Source: Candidatus Aenigmatarchaeota archaeon
GTDB lineage: Archaea; Aenigmatarchaeota; Aenigmatarchaeia; CG10238-14
Assembly: GCA_014728985.1 (NCBI GenBank)
Contig: WJKS01000066.1
Coordinates: 1-32,897, forward strand
Direction of reading: 5' to 3'
DNA length: 32,897 bases
Translations under genes and position numbers: made by a program
Shown here: piece by piece, positions 1 through 8,618 of the stretch
How positions within the stretch are numbered: the first letter of the stretch is position 1
How the letters are laid out: every line of letters starts with the position of its first letter
Notes under the pieces: model-generated
What the model saw: only the letters and a program-made list of their open reading frames with translations
Databases searched by the model: none
What the model was told of the DNA's origin: nothing

Positions 1-1
1 T

Positions 2-2434
2 CTTACCGTCAACACTTCTGGGTTGGTTGGATATTGGAGGTTGGAGTCTTTTAATTCCACTAATGGAACTGATGATTATTCAGGCTATGGTAACGATGGT
101 GTTGGGTACGGTTTTGATACCGATCCTGCTTCTACTGTTAGTGGTAGATTTGAACAGGGAGTTGATTTTGATGGAAGTAATGATTACATCAAATACGATA
201 ATTCAGATTTCAGTGGAGAAGTTAGTGTTGTGTTGTGGACAAAAATGGGAAGTGCGGGACAATCTGAATGGACAGGGATATTCTCGACTTCAGATGATGG
301 CAGTTTAGCACAATCTTTTCAAATTGATTTAGATGGAAGTAATAATTATAGATTAGAAGAAGGAGAGTCTAATAATATTATATTTGGTCCCGCTTCTATA
401 ACTGAATATAGTTTCTTAGCAGTGAGTATAGATAGTACAGATGGTTTGAAGCTATATATGAATGGAACAGAGGTAAATAGTGATGCAGATGTAACGTCGG
501 GGCAAATAAATGTCTTTAAAGTGGGTGTGAATAGAGGAGATAGTTTGTATTATGATGGAGTTGTTGATGAAATTATGATATTCAATCGGTCCCTTTCGGC
601 AGACGAAATCAAGGAACTCTACGAGTCCCGGGTAAATTATGGAACAGTAACAACATTCACAGGAACCTGCCCGGAACAACTTACATGTGGTTTCTACAGA
701 AATACTACAGATAAACTATCAGCAGAGAATGGAACCAGTTTAACAATACCAGCAGGGTATCATTACTATGTGTTCAACACTTCAGGTAATGCTAACTATA
801 CGAGATCTTCAATATTGTTACCATTGAATGTAGATAGAGCCATACCATCTTTCTCAACTTCAGTTAGTTCTTCATTGGATTATGGGAATCCATCTGATTA
901 CTCAGGTTCAGAAAGTAACTCAGTTGATTCCGACTGTACTTATGAGCTATTAAGAAATGGTAGTTCAATTGATTCTGGCTCCTCAGTTTCTGATACAACA
1001 AATTTGGCAGCAGATGCTTACAATTATACTTACTATACGAGTGGATGTACAAACTTTACCTTTGGTAGTGATGAGAGTTTTCTTACTGTTAACAAAGTCT
1101 CTTCCAGTATTTCAGTAGATTTCTTACCTTCATCTTCAGAGACTTATGGTACCGAGACAACATCGACCTGTTCAATAGATAGTGGTGATTCAACCGCTAC
1201 ATTAACTTTATTTAGGAATGAAAGTCAGATAATTCAGGGCTCTGGTAACCAGAACGAACAATTAACTTTAGCGGCGGCTATTTGGAATTACTCTTGTACT
1301 TATGATGAAAGTGAGAATTATACTTCTTCTTCCACATTGAATAATTATCTGACCATTTCCAAGGCATCACCAGTTGTTAATTTACTTTTGAATGGAACAG
1401 ACGGAGATAGGAATTATAATGTAACTTCAGTAATTAACAGTACAATTGAACTAACAACGCCTTCAGGGACATCTGAAAATGTTAATCTGGATACAAACAT
1501 TACTGGTTGGACTCTTGACTCAGGTACAACATCCCATGAAAATATGACTTCTATATCAACAATAGGTGTTTATAATTTTACAGGATTTTGGAATGGAAGT
1601 GAGAACTACACCAGTGGATTTGAAACTCATTATGTAACAATCGGTCAGCCCGCCTATCTGGAAGTTGTATTAGTAAATCCACCTTCTACTTTGAGTGTAA
1701 CCAGAGAAACAAACTTCACAGTCAATGCTACAGTCTATTGTAGGGATGGTTCATGTGGTAATGTCCAAGGTACAGTAAGATACAATCTTTCTTCGGTAAA
1801 TCCAGATACACCTGTGAACACAAGTTCAGGAGATTCACCTCTTTATGTGCAGGATTCACCACAGTCAGCCTTGAAATCATGTGGTACTAACCCATTAGCA
1901 CAGGACGAATATTGTAATATATCTTGGGTGATCAATGCAACTGGTTTGGAAAATTCAGGGTGGGAGTTAGGGGTATTGTTCAATTCAACCGCTTCCGGAA
2001 TATCTGATAACCATACAACTAACGCAACAATAACAATAACACACTGTTCTTGTGATATCACTCTTTGGTCTCCTGCGGAGATAGATTTTGGTACATTAAA
2101 TCCAAATACGGACGAGAATACAGCAGCAGGCAATTCAGCTAATGATTACAATATTACCGTCAACGAAGGAAGTTGTGATAGCAATTTGTGGATAAAGGGG
2201 GAAGACTTAACCAACTCAACTTACGGAACAACAATCAGCATTGGTAACGTTACTTGGAGTAATTCTACGGATGATTACAGTTCATCTTACAATATGACAA
2301 CAGATTACTCTTTAATTAACATGAGCGTTGGCGAGCGTAAAAGAATTACTACTTACTATTGGATTAACACACCTATAATTCTGGCAGGAAAATACACTGG
2401 CAATGTTACTATTTTTGCTAATGAGACTGAGTAG
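2..2434 (+). CDS. Large secreted/surface protein, LamG (concanavalin-like) domain plus Ig-like repeats; 5' partial
   Basis: Frame is open to the left edge (LTVNTSGLVGYWRLES...), so the annotated TTG at 23 is probably not the true start. LamG signature GLVGYWRLE...YSGYGNDG...DEIMIFNRSLSADEIKELYES. Many N-x-S/T sequons. C-terminal 'EIDFGTLNPNTDENTAAGN' domain. Confidence 0.85.
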   Translation, partial: LTVNTSGLVGYWRLESFNSTNGTDDYSGYGNDGVGYGFDTDPASTVSGRFEQGVDFDGSNDYIKYDNSDFSGEVSVVLWTKMGSAGQSEWTGIFSTSDDGSLAQSFQIDLDGSNNYRLEEGESNNIIFGPASITEYSFLAVSIDSTDGLKLYMNGTEVNSDADVTSGQINVFKVGVNRGDSLYYDGVVDEIMIFNRSLSADEIKELYESRVNYGTVTTFTGTCPEQLTCGFYRNTTDKLSAENGTSLTIPAGYHYYVFNTSGNANYTRSSILLPLNVDRAIPSFSTSVSSSLDYGNPSDYSGSESNSVDSDCTYELLRNGSSIDSGSSVSDTTNLAADAYNYTYYTSGCTNFTFGSDESFLTVNKVSSSISVDFLPSSSETYGTETTSTCSIDSGDSTATLTLFRNESQIIQGSGNQNEQLTLAAAIWNYSCTYDESENYTSSSTLNNYLTISKASPVVNLLLNGTDGDRNYNVTSVINSTIELTTPSGTSENVNLDTNITGWTLDSGTTSHENMTSISTIGVYNFTGFWNGSENYTSGFETHYVTIGQPAYLEVVLVNPPSTLSVTRETNFTVNATVYCRDGSCGNVQGTVRYNLSSVNPDTPVNTSSGDSPLYVQDSPQSALKSCGTNPLAQDEYCNISWVINATGLENSGWELGVLFNSTASGISDNHTTNATITITHCSCDITLWSPAEIDFGTLNPNTDENTAAGNSANDYNITVNEGSCDSNLWIKGEDLTNSTYGTTISIGNVTWSNSTDDYSSSYNMTTDYSLINMSVGERKRITTYYWINTPIILAGKYTGNVTIFANETE

Positions 2435-2435
2435 A
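2385..2435 (+). repeat. 51-bp direct repeat, copy 1 (3' end of LamG gene through stop codon)
   Basis: caggaaaatacactggcaatgttactatttttgctaatgagactgagtaga, identical to 3168..3218. Confidence 0.95.
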
Positions 2436-2499
2436 TTTTAAAATCGTTTTTATATATATCCATCCCAAAATAATTATTAGAAAAATCTAGGTGCTATTA

Positions 2500-2793
2500 A
2501 TGAGTAAAAAAGATGAACTCAGGGATTTGAAGAAGAAAATTGTGTATATATTGAAAAAGAATAATGTAAAAAAAGCAGGATTATTCGGATCTTTTGTCAC
2601 GGGTGAAGCTACAGAAAAAAGTGATATAGATATACTAATTGAATTCAAGAGAGGAAAGAGTTTACTTGATCTTATTGGCTTGGAAATGGAATTGGAAGAG
2701 TCCTTAAAAAGGGACGTAGATTTATTGACTTATAATTCTATCCATCCTTTGTTAAAGGATACTATTCTATCTGAAGAGGTAAGGATAATATGA
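2500..2793 (+). CDS. mntA: MNT-type minimal nucleotidyltransferase (MntA antitoxin family)
   Basis: GSF-x-D-x-D motif 'GLFGSFVTGEATEKSDIDILIEF'; overlaps the start of the downstream HEPN gene. The ORF track starts at a GTG (2491); ATG at 2500 is more likely. Confidence 0.9.
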   Translation: MSKKDELRDLKKKIVYILKKNNVKKAGLFGSFVTGEATEKSDIDILIEFKRGKSLLDLIGLEMELEESLKRDVDLLTYNSIHPLLKDTILSEEVRII

Positions 2794-3131
2794 AAAAAGA
2801 CCCTAAAATTTTCATTAAACACATTTTGGAAAACATAGAAAAGATTGAAAAGTATACTAAAGGAATTGATAAAGAGAAATTCCTAAAAGAAGAACAAATA
2901 CAGGATTTAGTCATAAGAAAATTGGAAATTATTGGCGAGGCGAGTAAAAATATACCGAAAAAATTCAGGGAAGAACACGAAGGGATTGAATGGGTTAAAA
3001 TAGCTGGATTAAGAGACAAACTAATCCATCATTATTTCGGCGTTGATTTAGAGCTAGTATTTGATCTAGTTAGAAAGAATATACCCGAACTTAAAATTAA
3101 AATTCAGAAAATCCTGAGAGAAATGGAGTAA
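2790..3131 (+). CDS. hepT: HEPN-domain toxin (HepT/DUF86 family)
   Basis: RX4HXY motif 'RDKLIHHY', DUF86-like 'IQDLVIRKLEIIGEASKNIP'; 4-nt overlap with mntA. Confidence 0.9.
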   Translation: MKKDPKIFIKHILENIEKIEKYTKGIDKEKFLKEEQIQDLVIRKLEIIGEASKNIPKKFREEHEGIEWVKIAGLRDKLIHHYFGVDLELVFDLVRKNIPELKIKIQKILREME

Positions 3132-3133
3132 TA

Positions 3134-3218
3134 ATTTATTATTGGGTCAATAAGATTATAATCCTCACAGGAAAATACACTGGCAATGTTACTATTTTTG
3201 CTAATGAGACTGAGTAGA
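3134..3218 (+). pseudogene. Remnant 3' end of a paralogue of the upstream surface gene
   Basis: Translates IYYWVNKIIILTGKYTGNVTIFANETE*, versus TYYWINTPIILAGKYTGNVTIFANETE* at the end of the 2..2434 CDS. Confidence 0.85.
3168..3218 (+). repeat. 51-bp direct repeat, copy 2 (downstream of hepT)
   Basis: Identical to 2385..2435. Confidence 0.95.
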
Positions 3219-3260
3219 CAATTTTATACCTTTAAGATAATAATTATTTGATAGGTTTGT

Positions 3261-3902
3261 ATGAAGTTTAAACTAATAATTTTCATATCGGTCTTAATTC
3301 CTATGATCTATTCGTTCAATTTTGGGACCGTTCCTAAGAATGATTACCAATCTGTCGAAGCAGGGGAAAGTACCGAATTCATAATTTTGCTTTGGAATCT
3401 AGGACAAAATTCCTATCCTGTTAATGTGAGATTACTAAACGATTTACCCGGTTGGGATATCATTGTCAGACCGCAAGAATTTGTTTTGAGTCCCACTCCT
3501 GTTGCTAAGCCTCCTTACACTGGTGGAGAATATTTTAAGGTCTCAGGAATGGGTATAGTAAAAACAGAAACTCTTAGATTGTTTGTAAAAACTCCAAAAA
3601 ACGTGGAACCAGGACTATATGATTTAGATATGGTTGCGATAGCCGGGGATTCAGATGAACAGGTATCTGTTCTTCAGGAGAGACAATTCAAGTTAAAACT
3701 CGAGGTAAAAGAAAAACCTACAGTATTTGAAAGAACTTATAGCTCCTTAAAATTGACTGGAGAGAAAATAAATGAGAGAGTTAAAAATGCTAGGAATTCC
3801 ATGACGGGAATGTTAACTGGTATAAACCTAAGTTCAAATTTACCCTTTTTCTTAGGTTTAATTTTAATTGTAATTGCGATCGCAATTGTTATAGTAAAAT
3901 AA
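3261..3902 (+). CDS. Secreted, C-terminally membrane-anchored NEW3-like beta-sandwich protein
   Basis: N-terminal signal peptide, 'NFGTVPKNDYQSVEAGES', C-terminal TM helix 'LPFFLGLILIVIAIAIVIVK'. Confidence 0.75.
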   Translation: MKFKLIIFISVLIPMIYSFNFGTVPKNDYQSVEAGESTEFIILLWNLGQNSYPVNVRLLNDLPGWDIIVRPQEFVLSPTPVAKPPYTGGEYFKVSGMGIVKTETLRLFVKTPKNVEPGLYDLDMVAIAGDSDEQVSVLQERQFKLKLEVKEKPTVFERTYSSLKLTGEKINERVKNARNSMTGMLTGINLSSNLPFFLGLILIVIAIAIVIVK

Positions 3903-3948
3903 TTCTTTTATGCAAAACTATTTAGCATAATATTTAAACAATATTAGT

Positions 3949-4230
3949 ATGGATTATGATATACTCTCAAAAAAGCCTATTAAGTCATCCGATTTGAAAA
4001 TAATTGATCATGTAGGTATACTTTACGGTACTGTTAATGGTGAAAAACTTTGGGAAGTAGATAAAGTCGCTTGGGAAATCCTTAAAATGTGTGAGGGGAA
4101 TAAGACAGTAGATCAAATAATATGGAGTATATCCAAAAAATTCGAACTAGATATGGATGATGTTAAACCTATAGTAACGGCGGTTATGAAGGAATTGAAA
4201 AGAATAAATTTTATCAGATTTAAGAACTAG
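3949..4230 (+). CDS. PqqD-like (RRE-fold) small protein
   Basis: LWEVDKVAWEILKMCEGNKTVDQIIWSISKKFELDMDDVKPIVTAVMKEL is typical of the PqqD family. Confidence 0.75.
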   Translation: MDYDILSKKPIKSSDLKIIDHVGILYGTVNGEKLWEVDKVAWEILKMCEGNKTVDQIIWSISKKFELDMDDVKPIVTAVMKELKRINFIRFKN

Positions 4231-4454
4231 TCAATCTGTTTCTTTATTTTGTCTAATATTTCCTTTTCCTTTACCATCTCTACGAACCTTTTTTTTGCAT
4301 AGCAGAGTTTAGCTGCTCCTACTTTCCTTTGATAGACCCTTCCTTCACCGATTAATTCATGAATATATTTTGTAGCCGTGATTCTACTTAAACCTACCAT
4401 TTCAGATATTTTCTGAATTGTAAGGCCTTCTGGGTGTTTCTTAAGTATTCCCAA
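4227..4454 (-). CDS. Winged-helix/HTH transcriptional regulator
   Basis: HPEGLTIQKISEMVGLSRITATKYIHELIGEGRVYQRKVG; TTG start, because no in-frame ATG precedes it. Confidence 0.7.
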   Translation of the reverse strand: MGILKKHPEGLTIQKISEMVGLSRITATKYIHELIGEGRVYQRKVGAAKLCYAKKRFVEMVKEKEILDKIKKQID

Positions 4455-4629
4455 AATTCTTTCCTTTTGTTTATTTTCTATTTAAATCCCCCTCTGTTAT
4501 TATATTTGTTTAACATGAATATTAATATATTATAGTAAACAGTAATATTTAAATATAGTATATCTGCATAAATTATACATAAGTTTAATATGGAAAAGAA
4601 TCAAAATTAATATTGGAGGTAAAATAAAA

Positions 4630-5529
4630 ATGAAATCTGATTTGATGTTTCTGGGCTTGTTTCTACTTTTTGCTTTAACGGTAACTTTATTGCCAAATAC
4701 ATTAGCAATTCCGAGCGATAATGCTACTATAGATGTGGAAATAGGTTCAGTTGCTGAATTAAGGTTGAACACTACAGGTTTTACAGGTATAGACTTTGGT
4801 AGCGTTAACCCTGCGGGTAACAGCTCTGGAGTTTTAATAAGGGCACATAATGTAGGATCAACTACTCTAAGTGATCTTTATGCGATTGTTGATACAATGG
4901 AAAAGGGCGGAAGTAATCCCCGAGGAAGTGCTGGTTCTTCTACAGATTGGGCAGCAACCAATTTCTTGGCTTTAGCAAATGATACCTCCAGTCCAGAATA
5001 TTTTTATGTGGGAAAAATTGCATGGAATTATTCAACTGATGAGGATTCCAGTAATTTTACTTTAGATACTGCAGCTGATGCTTGGGGAGAGTACTGGGCC
5101 GGTGGTGATACAGATCCAGGTGATCATTGGTATTGGCAGTTAAATGGTTCAGTGGCTAACAATGACTGGTGTAATGAAAGTGAGGCGACTCTAAAGATTA
5201 ATAATGCAAGAGGAGATATGGATGTATCCAGTGGTACTTCAATGACAAATGAAGCTCAAGGAGAAGATTGGGCAGTTTTCACAGTAGGGTCTGGTCCTTG
5301 GACAGACTATTGTGTATACGCCTATTACAATTGTGAGAAAATATATATTACTAGATGGGATTTGAACTCAACCTTTGCGCCAGCATGTTCAAAGGAGGAT
5401 TATATACATCCACCGAATATGAGTCCTGGTAATTACTATGACTTCTATTTGAAAGAAATAATACCACCAGGAATACCTAGTGGTTCAGCAGCTCAGACAA
5501 ATCTTAGAATATATGCAAGTACAACTTAG
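4630..5529 (+). CDS. Secreted surface protein, possible major subunit (camelysin/TasA-like beta-sandwich?)
   Basis: Good SD (ggaggt), signal peptide, 'GIDFGSVNPAGNSSGVLIRAHNVGS', no C-terminal TM helix. Confidence 0.7.
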   Translation: MKSDLMFLGLFLLFALTVTLLPNTLAIPSDNATIDVEIGSVAELRLNTTGFTGIDFGSVNPAGNSSGVLIRAHNVGSTTLSDLYAIVDTMEKGGSNPRGSAGSSTDWAATNFLALANDTSSPEYFYVGKIAWNYSTDEDSSNFTLDTAADAWGEYWAGGDTDPGDHWYWQLNGSVANNDWCNESEATLKINNARGDMDVSSGTSMTNEAQGEDWAVFTVGSGPWTDYCVYAYYNCEKIYITRWDLNSTFAPACSKEDYIHPPNMSPGNYYDFYLKEIIPPGIPSGSAAQTNLRIYASTT

Positions 5530-5565
5530 ACAATTCTTTTATTTTCTTTTCTCCTATATTTGTTT

Positions 5566-6528
5566 ATGATAAAATACGTCAATTCATTTTTGGTTTATTT
5601 TATATTATCTCTAATTCTTTTACCTTCTTTAGTTAATTCAGTTTCAATTGGTATATCCCCTGGACATTTGAATCTGGGGGAAATTGAACCTGGGGACTCA
5701 AAGATAGTCAGATTTTATATTGTGACTTCGTCAGATGATTTATTTTTGGTTTCTCTTTCTCCAGTTAAATCAGTAGGTCTGGGGCTTTTTGAAAGAGAGG
5801 ATTACAAAAATCTTTTGAAGTTTTATTCAGAACAAGATCCTAGTCCTTGGGTAAATTTTATAGAGAACCCCATTGAATTACTGCCTCCCGAGGAAGATTA
5901 TGATAATACAGGAGGAGGCGCTTCACTAAGAGGGCTTAGAGAGATTAAATTTGTAATAAACGTACCTGAAAACGCTGAGCCTGGATATCATATAGGTGAA
6001 ATAACCATGTCACCTAAGATTGTACATGATGATAAGTCAGTATCTCTTGTTTCTGTTGTTCCTATGAAATATATTTTTAAGGTTACGGGAAATGCGGTTA
6101 GGAAAGGACAGATAATTGATGTAAAGTCTAATGGAATATATGATGGTAGACTTTGGTTGAAAGTTTTGTACAAAAATACAGGTACTGTTTCAGTTACAAT
6201 AGACGGAGGCGAAATAGATATTTTTGATAAGTATGGGAGATATCTAATGAGTACTGAGACTAGCCGTGGTTTTATTAAACCAGGGGAAACTAAAGAATTA
6301 AATTCCTTTGCTGATTATGGTTTGTTTGAAGAGGATTCATATAATGTAAATGCAAAAATTAGTTATTTAACTGGGGAAGTTGAGAAAGAGGGGACTATAG
6401 AAATACCAGAAATTTCAGAGATACCGACAGGAAAGGTTATTGAGGGGGAAAAAGAGAATAAATTTCCTGTTTGGTTAATAATACTTTTGATTATTATAAT
6501 TGTAACTCTGGTAATAATTTTCAAGTAA
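5566..6528 (+). CDS. Membrane-anchored DUF916/WxL-interacting-like beta-sandwich protein
   Basis: Signal peptide, 'VSIGISPGHLNLGEIEPGDSKIVRFYI', C-terminal TM helix 'FPVWLIILLIIIIVTLVIIFK'. Confidence 0.7.
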   Translation: MIKYVNSFLVYFILSLILLPSLVNSVSIGISPGHLNLGEIEPGDSKIVRFYIVTSSDDLFLVSLSPVKSVGLGLFEREDYKNLLKFYSEQDPSPWVNFIENPIELLPPEEDYDNTGGGASLRGLREIKFVINVPENAEPGYHIGEITMSPKIVHDDKSVSLVSVVPMKYIFKVTGNAVRKGQIIDVKSNGIYDGRLWLKVLYKNTGTVSVTIDGGEIDIFDKYGRYLMSTETSRGFIKPGETKELNSFADYGLFEEDSYNVNAKISYLTGEVEKEGTIEIPEISEIPTGKVIEGEKENKFPVWLIILLIIIIVTLVIIFK

Positions 6529-6536
6529 GTGATTGA

Positions 6537-7091
6537 ATGAAAGAGAAAAGGGTTTTGGTAATAAATCTGAAAAAGACAATTCTTATTTTATCTTTAACCC
6601 TTGTTGTAATTTTGTTTCTGATTCAGATGACTTCCAGGTTAGACATAGAACCTTCCGAGAAGTTGAATGGGAGTACCAATATATTTGAACAGAGGGAGAA
6701 CTATTTCTTCAGTTATGAGATTATTAGATATCATTCAAGGGTTAATATTTCAGAAATAACTAATATAACAACAAGAGATATCGGTATAAACGCTGATAAA
6801 ACAAATCTGCATCTCGGAAGAATTCCAAGGGGTTCCTCGAGTAAAAAAACTATTAATTTAACCAATAATCAAGGAAGGCCTTATAGGATTAAGTTTTTAG
6901 TATTTGGGAACATAAGTGAATTAATTAGGCTGGAAGATAGCATTGTGATTAAGCCTGGGGAAAATGTAGAATACTCCGTTATAGCTGAGACAGCTGAAAG
7001 TACTCCAATTGGCATGTATAGTGGTGAGATAGATTTGGTAATAGTTAAACCAAAAAACTTTATATCAAAGGCTATTCAATGGGTGATTTAG
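6537..7091 (+). CDS. N-terminally anchored beta-sandwich protein
   Basis: N-terminal TM helix 'TILILSLTLVVILFLIQM', 'LHLGRIPRGSSSKKTINLTN'. Confidence 0.65.
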   Translation: MKEKRVLVINLKKTILILSLTLVVILFLIQMTSRLDIEPSEKLNGSTNIFEQRENYFFSYEIIRYHSRVNISEITNITTRDIGINADKTNLHLGRIPRGSSSKKTINLTNNQGRPYRIKFLVFGNISELIRLEDSIVIKPGENVEYSVIAETAESTPIGMYSGEIDLVIVKPKNFISKAIQWVI

Positions 7092-7097
7092 ATTAGG

Positions 7098-7844
7098 TTG
7101 TTGAAACGGATTTTAATTCTAATATTGGTTTTACCGATAGTTTATGCACCTTCAGTCAATTTAGGTATATCAAAAGCTTTGATCGTGAATTTAGCTGAAA
7201 TGAATTACGAATCTCACCTTGACAACGAGCCACTTGAATTAAATTTCATTTTTGTTAATTCTGGAAATATCCCCTTTAAATCTAGAGGAAGGTTAGATAT
7301 TTTTGATGGTACTAGGAAGATTTTTACTGGTTGGAGTGAAGAGACAATACTCAGGACAGGGCAGATAAGGAGAATTCCAATTTATTGGTTTCCATATAGC
7401 ACAGAAGGAAAATTTAGGGGAGTTTTGAAAATTTATTATGGTACTGAAGTAATGGAGGGAGGAGAGTTTGAGTTTGAAGTTGTTAACACTGAAATCCCAG
7501 AGAAGATAATAAACATAACCAAACTTAGGACCTATGATAATGAGATGGTTCTAACCTTGAGTAGTCATAAGCACCTTGAAGATGTTATTATAATACCTGT
7601 AGATTACCCTCCTGGATGGTTTTTTGAGCAAAAGGGAATTGGGAAATTGAATGGTTCTAAAAAAATTGAATTAATTTACGAACCCAGTTTTTGGGAACCA
7701 GGTAATGAAATCAAATTTCAAGTGGTAACAAAGGATGGAAAATATTATGGTGAGAAAACGTTCAAAATTGAGAAAGAGGGGATCCTAAGTAGATTTATTT
7801 ACTATTCCTCGAAGAGAATAGAGAGATTTTTCAAAAATTTATAA
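7098..7844 (+). CDS. Secreted beta-sandwich (CARDB/NEW3-like) protein
   Basis: Signal peptide 'LKRILILILVLPIVYA', beta-rich repeats; tight spacing to flanking genes. Confidence 0.65.
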   Translation: MLKRILILILVLPIVYAPSVNLGISKALIVNLAEMNYESHLDNEPLELNFIFVNSGNIPFKSRGRLDIFDGTRKIFTGWSEETILRTGQIRRIPIYWFPYSTEGKFRGVLKIYYGTEVMEGGEFEFEVVNTEIPEKIINITKLRTYDNEMVLTLSSHKHLEDVIIIPVDYPPGWFFEQKGIGKLNGSKKIELIYEPSFWEPGNEIKFQVVTKDGKYYGEKTFKIEKEGILSRFIYYSSKRIERFFKNL

Positions 7845-7869
7845 TGTCAGAAAATCAAATCTAATATAT

Positions 7870-8616
7870 ATGTATCCAAGAGTAATTGGTGTAATCTCTG
7901 GAAAAGGAGGTGTAGGAAAAACTACCACTGTTCTAAATCTTTCTGCGGCCTTGAATGAGATGAACAAGAATGTTGTTGCTATTGATGCTGACGTTAAGAT
8001 GTCAGGCCTCGCACTACAATTAGGGATGTATTATTTTCCTGTAACATTAAATGACGTACTCAAGGACATAGAAGATCTTTATAGGGCTGTATATATACAT
8101 TCATCCGGGTTAAGGGTAATACCGGCCTCAATTTGTCTTGAAGATTGTAATATCTCCAATCTTAAGAAAATCTTAAATCATACTTCAATGCAGAACAATA
8201 TGATTATTGTTGACGGTCCTCCAGGCCTTGAAAAAAATGCATTATCGGTTATGGAATCCTGTAAGAGGATATTGGTGGTTACAGAACCAGAGTTACCTGC
8301 AATAACTGATGTGATGAAAATAGTTAACCTATGTAGAGAAAGGGAAGTCAAGTTAATTGGGGTTGTGATCAACAAATACAGGAAAGGTAGAGAGCAAATC
8401 ACTAAGGAAGAGATTGAATCAACTCTTCAGGTCCCAATAATTGGTGTGATTCCTGAGGATAAAAATGTCAAGAAAAGCGTTTTCAGAAAAAAACCAATCG
8501 TATTGGCTAAGCCATATTCACCTGCCTCAGTGGCTTACAAGAAAATTGCGGCAAGATTAGTGGGTGAAAAATACGAAGAGGAGAACATAATAAAAAGATT
8601 AGTAGGAAGGTTTTAA
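7870..8616 (+). CDS. minD: MinD/ParA-family P-loop ATPase
   Basis: Deviant Walker A 'ISGKGGVGKTTTVLNLS', 'VVAIDADVKMSGLALQLG', 'MIIVDGPPGL'; C-terminal 'ENIIKRLVGRF' resembles a membrane-targeting amphipathic helix. Confidence 0.92.
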   Translation: MYPRVIGVISGKGGVGKTTTVLNLSAALNEMNKNVVAIDADVKMSGLALQLGMYYFPVTLNDVLKDIEDLYRAVYIHSSGLRVIPASICLEDCNISNLKKILNHTSMQNNMIIVDGPPGLEKNALSVMESCKRILVVTEPELPAITDVMKIVNLCREREVKLIGVVINKYRKGREQITKEEIESTLQVPIIGVIPEDKNVKKSVFRKKPIVLAKPYSPASVAYKKIAARLVGEKYEEENIIKRLVGRF

Positions 8617-8618
8617 AA

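Noticed and set aside
2385-3218. 51-bp direct repeats as a transposon target-site duplication or att sites
   Set aside because: No transposase or integrase lies between them, there are no terminal inverted repeats, and homology continues at protein level upstream of the exact block, which fits a paralogue remnant better.
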